Source: Baffinella frigidus (Eukaryota > Cryptophyceae > Cryptomonadales > Baffinellaceae). Taken from it: a stretch of 19,283 bases of DNA. The notes beneath the pieces are model-generated. The model was not told the DNA's origin, did not search any database, and was given only the letters and a program-made list of their open reading frames with translations. Position 1 is the first letter of the stretch. Each line of letters opens with the position of its first letter. Location of the stretch: the NCBI GenBank assembly GCA_026770585.1, contig MU646490.1:300322-319604 (forward strand), read 5' to 3'. Position numbers and translations under genes: made by a program. Shown in pieces: positions 11,653-18,400 of this stretch.

Positions 11653-14600
11653 ACCTTCAACCCTCAACCTTCAACCCTCAACCCTCAACCATCAATCCTC
11701 AACCCTCAACCCCCAACCACACCCAAACTAAACCCGCACCTCCCACCCCGCAAACAGGCGATGCAAAAGCTGATGAAAGACCACGCGAAAAACTTCAAGC
11801 TGATCAACGCTGAAGACGTCGAAACATTCTACCACTCTGATCGCACTATTTATACCCCGGCGGTCAACGGGTGGCGCGCGGGCGGTAAACCCTGAACCCT
11901 AAACCCTAAACCCTAAACCCTAAGCCCTGAACCCTAAACACTAAACACTAAACACTAAACGTTAAACCCTAAGTCCTAAGCCCTAAACAATGAACCTCAA
12001 ACCTCAAACCCTAAATCCTAAACCCTAAACCATAAATCCTGAACCCTGAACCCTAAGTGAGCCCCACACCCTGAACCTTAAACCCTAAACCCTCAAATCT
12101 AAACCTCAAACCCTAAACCCTAAACCCTAAACCCTAAACCCTAAACCCTAAACCCTAAACCCTAAACCCTGAATGAACCCCAAACCCTAAACCTTGATCT
12201 CAAACCCCTTAAACCTGAACCCTCAACACTCAACCTCAGACCCTAAACCCTAAACCCTAAACCCTAAACCCTAAACCCTAAACCCTAAACCCAAACCCTA
12301 AACCCTGAACCCTACACCCTAAACCATGAAACCCAAACCCTCAACCCTGAACCCTAAACCCTCAACCCTGAATGAACCTCAAACCTTGATCTCAAACCCC
12401 TAAAACCTGAACCCTCGACAATAAACTTCAAAACCTAAACCCTAAACCCTAAACCCTAAACCCTAAACCCTAAACCCAAACCCTCAACCCTGAACCCTAC
12501 ACTCTAAACCATAAAACCCAAACCCTAAACCCTGAACCCTAAATCCTAAACCAGCGATGAACTTCTGGAACTTCGGGACGGAGTTCGGGCGGATGTCTCG
12601 CCTGGCTTCTGCGATTCCTCTGGGGGAGATGGCAAACAATGACTACACCCTTTCTCAGGTGAGAGCACCAGGCTGCGAAGGCATTTTCGGCCCAAATCGG
12701 GCCACCTTTCCGTTGCCGTATCCGTAGGAACCCCCCTATGTCCCTACGGGTTGCCTACCGTAGGGTCCTAGGTCGTATCGCTTAGGGCTTATTTTAAATC
12801 CCTTTGAAATCCGCTGTGTGGATTGCTCCGCGGCGGAGAGCTTCGGCGACTCCTCTGGGGCAGATGGCGAACAATGACTACACGCTTTCCAAGGTGAGAG
12901 CAGAGATATCACTTTTGGTGGAACTGCGCCGGTGATAAGAATGGTAAACGAACTCAGGCCGCTAATTGTTTTTTAGTAAGTGATTATACAGTGTGGTGTG
13001 GAGTAGTGCCCGTCATTCATGCCAACCCATGCCATGCGACCATGCGGAGTGCGCGTGTTCTCCCTAGATGCCCTGCTGCAACCTAGCCTCCGGGGGGGGC
13101 GGTGTCCATATGTTGGCAGCGGGGGAGGTGTCTCCCGCGCAGACTTCCGAGGAGAGAAGCGAGGCGTCATCCGCGTGCACGAGACGCTGTCGTGGGAGCC
13201 CTAGGGCCTACTCTCTAACTGGCACGCCTACTCTCCAGCTCTGGTGCACTTGTTAGGAACGTATCCCTCATGTGGCGAGTAGGCTCAGACGCCCTACCGT
13301 AGGGCCCTAGGACCTGCCTAGGGCGAGTTAGGGTGAATATTTACCCTATGGGCACTTGAGGGATACGCCTCGACAGCAAATTGCTCTCACGTTCTCTGAC
13401 GGGAGCCTTGCTCCGCTCTTCGTGGTGCCAGGCGTCTGCCAGGAGGAAAAGCATCAGAAGCGCTCGGTGGGCTTCGTGCATCACACGCTGTCATACGAGC
13501 CCTAGCGCCTACTGTCTGCTGCCATAGGAGCCCTGGGGCCTATTGTATGCTGCCATAGGAGTCCTAGGGCCTACTCTCCAACACCCAAATGGTGCACGTG
13601 TTGAGAACGTAGGCGCCTAGTCACCGAATTCCTCTTGACGTGTGGGGTTATTGATCCGCGGCACACAACGTATACTCCTAGTCAGGAATTCTTGTGACGT
13701 GTGGGGGCATCGCTCGTGTGACGTGTGGGGGCATTGATGGGCGGCAGACGTCGGAGGAGAAGCGGTCGGTCATGTTCGTTCACGAGTCGGTCTTCCGCGA
13801 GGCGGTCCCCTTCTTCTCCGAAATGGTCCGCATCTACGAAAGCAAGGTACTTCCCACCACAAACCCCCCCCCCCTAAACTCCAAACCTTGAACTCTTAAC
13901 ACCGAGTTCCCTGAACTCTCAACACTGACACTCTCAACACTGGAACTGTGAACCCTGAAACCTGAACCCTACACCCGAAACCCGAAACGCAGACGCAGGT
14001 GACAGAGCGATTGGTAATTGATTGCCAAACAAGCAGCGTCAGCGCCGCACACGCCTCACGCATTGTGCTACTTACTGCACCCCGTGGAGGCCGCTCTTAC
14101 GAGCTTTTTCCGGAGGGACGCAGGTGACCGAGTTTGGTAGCACGGCGACCACCCTCACGGTCATCGACGCCATCATCAACGCGTAACCCCCACACCCCAA
14201 ACCACAAACCACAAGCCCTAAACCCCAGACCCTAAATTCTGAACCCTAAACCTCAAACCCTAAACCCTAAACCCTAAACCCTAAACCCTAAACCCTAAAC
14301 CCTAAACCCTAAACACTTAACACTCAACCAGGCTGCTGAACATCATTCTGATCGTCATGACCCTCAAGACCGTGCGCGTCATCACCTTGGTCCAGCCAGA
14401 GGTAGCGCCTCATCCCCCCACTTCTACAATCCAGAGAACCTGCCCTCCGATCTCATACATTTCTAAGCTGGATTCAATAAAATTTACTACACAGAACCAT
14501 CTTTACAACTAATTTTAAAGCAAACGTGTAGTAATTTTGATTGAAACCAAGTTAAGAAATTTCAAGTGTTTCCATATGAGATCTCACCCCGCAGCGGCCT

Positions 14601-15090
14601 CTCTCACCTTGACCAGAATATGCTGAAATCAGTCACCTGCCGTGAGGTGTCTCGTTCGAGGCTCAGGCAGGCAAGTGATTACCCCCTCACTCGGAAGGGC
14701 GTGCGTCACCACCCTGGAGGCAACTTAAGGGCAACTCTTAAGTCAATTTCCCACAAATGCACTCGGATTCCAGTGCATTTGTATGGGGGTTGGCTTAAGA
14801 AACCATCAATTTGCCGATAAATTGCCATTAGGGTGGCTCCTGCCGTTGAGGTGTGTACACGGACGTGACCATGCGTAGCTGTGAAATCTGTTCATTTACT
14901 ATACATTCCCTTCCCGGTACAAAAGCAGCCCCCCAGGTAAGCGATTGAAAACGGTGGCAGGTGGTGGCGTGCCGACTGGCGCTTTCTCTGCCCCGCTCGA
15001 CCGGGAAGAAGTTGTACGCCTACTACAAGGCTGAGCTGCAGAAACTCACGGTGAGAGAACCAACCCAGAGAGAGAGAGAGTGTGTGTGTG

Positions 15091-15129
<39 letters not shown>

Positions 15130-15366
15130 AAGGTTCGCGCCCCGTCAAGCTTGAGCTCTGGCGCTGCAGTAGGAACACGTACTATATACTGACAGGGAGA
15201 GCACTGAATGCTCTCGGTTTGAGCCCATGGAGGTGAGTGCCTGTTTCGGTGGAGTTTCTTTGGGCGTTGCCAGCGCAGTACTGTCTCCCCCCTGTCCCCT
15301 GAATCAGGCAACCCCTCGTGAACCAGTCGACGCTTGAATCAGGTAAGAGCGTGGTGCTCCTCTCTT

Positions 15367-15401
<35 letters not shown>

Positions 15402-18400
15402 CGCTCTCTCTCTCTCTCTCTCTGGTGCTCCTCTGCTACGGGTAACCGGAGAAGAGTAGCCGGATAAAGAGGAGCCAACAATGCTGGCCTTGTCGGTAGG
15501 CTTATACCTTAAGTGGCGAGGCGGTCGAAATTGACCGCCAAGAGGTCCTAGGCAGGACCTAGGGCCCTACGGTAGGGCGTATGCGCCTACTCGGCACTTG
15601 AGAGATGCCTACTTACAAAGCACACTGGCATGAGCACACTGAAGTCTGTTCCGAGAGAGATGTTACTACCAACACGGCCGGCATGTATGCACCCCCACCG
15701 CGGGTGTGTTTCAGCAGGGGCGCCGGGAGAGGTCATGCGCACCCTCTCCATTACTTGCTTTACAAAACAGTCTGGTTTCGCGGTATCCAATGAACGTCTC
15801 TCGCTTTCTCTCTGGATGCAGGCGCTCGGAGATGAGCAGGCAGAGAAAGATCAGCTGATGGCCGAGGAGGACCCGGAGACAACGCAGAAAGGCTCTGGTG
15901 AAGGCCTGCAAGATGCCATGCTGGTCAAACTCGCCCCATCCACGAACCAACGACGGTTGACTGAAATCAACCAGGGTGTTGACCAGGACGGAAACTGCAC
16001 CGGGCAGTGTTTGTTACCAGGAGAAGCAGTAGATAGGCAATGGTCGTACGGAGAGTCACCTTTGGCGGCGTACCACCCCCCTCTCTGTGGCTGCCACCAG
16101 GGTAGTGAGTGAGCCTCACGACCTGTGTCACAAGGACAAATACCACCGATTGCGATCGCCGTGCGGCACCAACAGGGGTCCCAACTCGACATTCAACTAT
16201 ACACCTACCGTATTTGCAGGTACATTTTCCTTCCGTCCGCACTTCTTTCTGAGGTTATGCAGCCAGGCGGGATCCCTTGGAGTGACCGAGTTCTGAAGCA
16301 CCCCCCCCCCCCCCCGCGGCAGGCAATCAAAGTCGGACGGACGTCATCTAACGGATCCGCCGACAGTGCACGGGTCCCAACCATCGATGCGACCAAGATC
16401 CCATCCCCACCCAACGACCTGGCGGGCATGGAGCCGCACGGTACCACCTCCTGCCCCCCTTACCCTCACTGTTTGCTCAAGTAGGACTCGGCCCCCCCTC
16501 GCAGTGCTGTGGAGGGGGGCGACTGGAACTGGTGACGGCGAAAGAAACCGGCAGCGCTGCTGACAGGAAAGCGCTGTTGACACGAACGCTCTGCTGGCAC
16601 GACACAAAAGCTGACACGAAAGCTGACACGAACGCTGACACGGCAGGTGGGTCGATCGTCGGGCCGGGGGAGGACTCAAGCGACCAGGCCTTCTCAATCT
16701 CCAAACATCTGACGAACGAGCGCCGCACCCTGGGGGCAGCCGTGTCGCTCAATCTGGGGACCCCGACCAATGCCCTTGCCTCGGGCGGTGGCAGCCGCCT
16801 CAAGTCGGCCCTCAAGCGCAACCCGAGCGTGGAGTATGGATCGTTTGAACGGAGCCAATCGGACCCTTCACGGGGGCAAGCCGCAGCGGCACCGCCAAGC
16901 CCTTCAGGGGGGTTCCCCGCAGCGAGCTCGGTCACCGCAGGTCTAATCTCAGACCCGCGCCCGGATACCAGAAGGCCTACCATTTCAGCAAGGTTTTCGT
17001 GAAACGTTGCGGTTTTTTACATAAAGGAATCAAATTCGAGATTTTTGGTCGAAATCATCAGAAGACATGGAATTGTTACGATCTCGAAAAAGTGGTCCGT
17101 GTAGTCATGAAACGTTGCGAAAGTGTGAGTATGATAAGACCGATTATGCGTCTCAAATTATGTAGCCCGTTTCGCCTCCGGGTGCGGCAATGTATTTTAA
17201 AAAAAGGGTTTCTCTAAAGTCAACTCCCCATAAAACCGTCAACTTAATGTTTTAACTAGAAATAGTAAAACAGTAATTTGACTTGTGGGTGACTTGACTT
17301 GGGGGAAACCTTTTTAAAAATACATTGTCTGAGATGAGGTCTGCTAGTCGCCTCTCTCTCTTTCCCTAAACCCTCAACCCTAGACCCTAAACCCTGAACC
17401 CTGAACCCTAAACCCTAAACCCTAAACCCTAAACCCTAAACCCTAAACCCTAAACCCTAAACCCTAAACCGAGAGGTCCGTGTGGTTCAACGATCGGATA
17501 GCACGACCGGAAAGGTAAGCGTGTTCAGGGAGCGGAAAGTTCATGCTACAGGGGTACCTCGCTCATAAGAAAGCGCACCCCCCCCTAGGACCACGATAGG
17601 GCCCTAGGCATGGTCCTACTGTAGGGTCCTAGGGGAAGGTGCTTTGTTTTGAGCGAGGTACCCCTGTAGGGGTGAGGGTCGTGGCAAGTGGTGTTGGCTC
17701 AGGCGGTCCTGACCTGTCTGCGCCTGCCCTCCCACCAGCCACCAGAAGTGAACCAAATCGAGCGATCTCAAAAGTTAATTTTACCATCACGGGGTTGCCC
17801 CTGTGGGCAATCAAGGGGTTACCCCTGTGGGCAACCCCACCTACTCTGGGGATATTACCCCATAGGATGACCTGTGTAAAGTCACTCTGGTCATCCTATG
17901 GGGTAATATCCCCAGACCCTGCCGCAGACCTACGCTTACCCCTGTGGGCAATCGGCCACAGGTCTCGAAATCGCGATTTGGTTCTCTTGTGAGGGCTGGT
18001 GGGCACGCCTCTCCCAGCACCGAACCTCGCTTTTCCACGGTCGTGCTATGCGATGAAGCAGCGGTCTTTTCTTCTCCCTTCCCTCACGCTGAACGCCCCT
18101 CCATCATGACACTGGACGCCCCTCTCGCCCTGACATTCGACATTCGTGGTTCCTGACATTCGACATTTTTGGTTCGTCGGGGCTGGCAGTCAATCGCATA
18201 GGGAAACCATTTTAATTTAAAACTTTCTAGTAACCAAATTTACTACACAGAATGAGTTTTACTGGTAATATTAAAGCATTCGTGTGGCAATTTTCATTGA
18301 ATCCAATGGTTTGAAATTAAAACCGTTTTCGCAGTCAATCTGGGTCGCGCAGTGGAGCGGTATTCGTCAATGGATGACAAGGTACCATCTCGGGTCAGTC

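Noticed and set aside
11885-12552. CRISPR-like regular repeats
   Set aside because: The unit is a 7-base telomere-type heptamer with no spacers, in an intron of a eukaryotic gene.
14566-14820. 84-codon + strand open frame in intron 30
   Set aside because: It begins inside a foldback element; exons 30 and 31 join in phase without it, and it includes a hairpin (ACAAATGCACT/AGTGCATTTGT near 14752-14782).
15196-15342. Two small exon-like segments, 15196-15232 and 15308-15342, with good AG and GTGAGT/GTAAGA sites
   Set aside because: Their combined length is a multiple of three, but in the phase left by exon 31 the first meets a TGA after three codons. Exon 31 joins exon 32 directly in phase.
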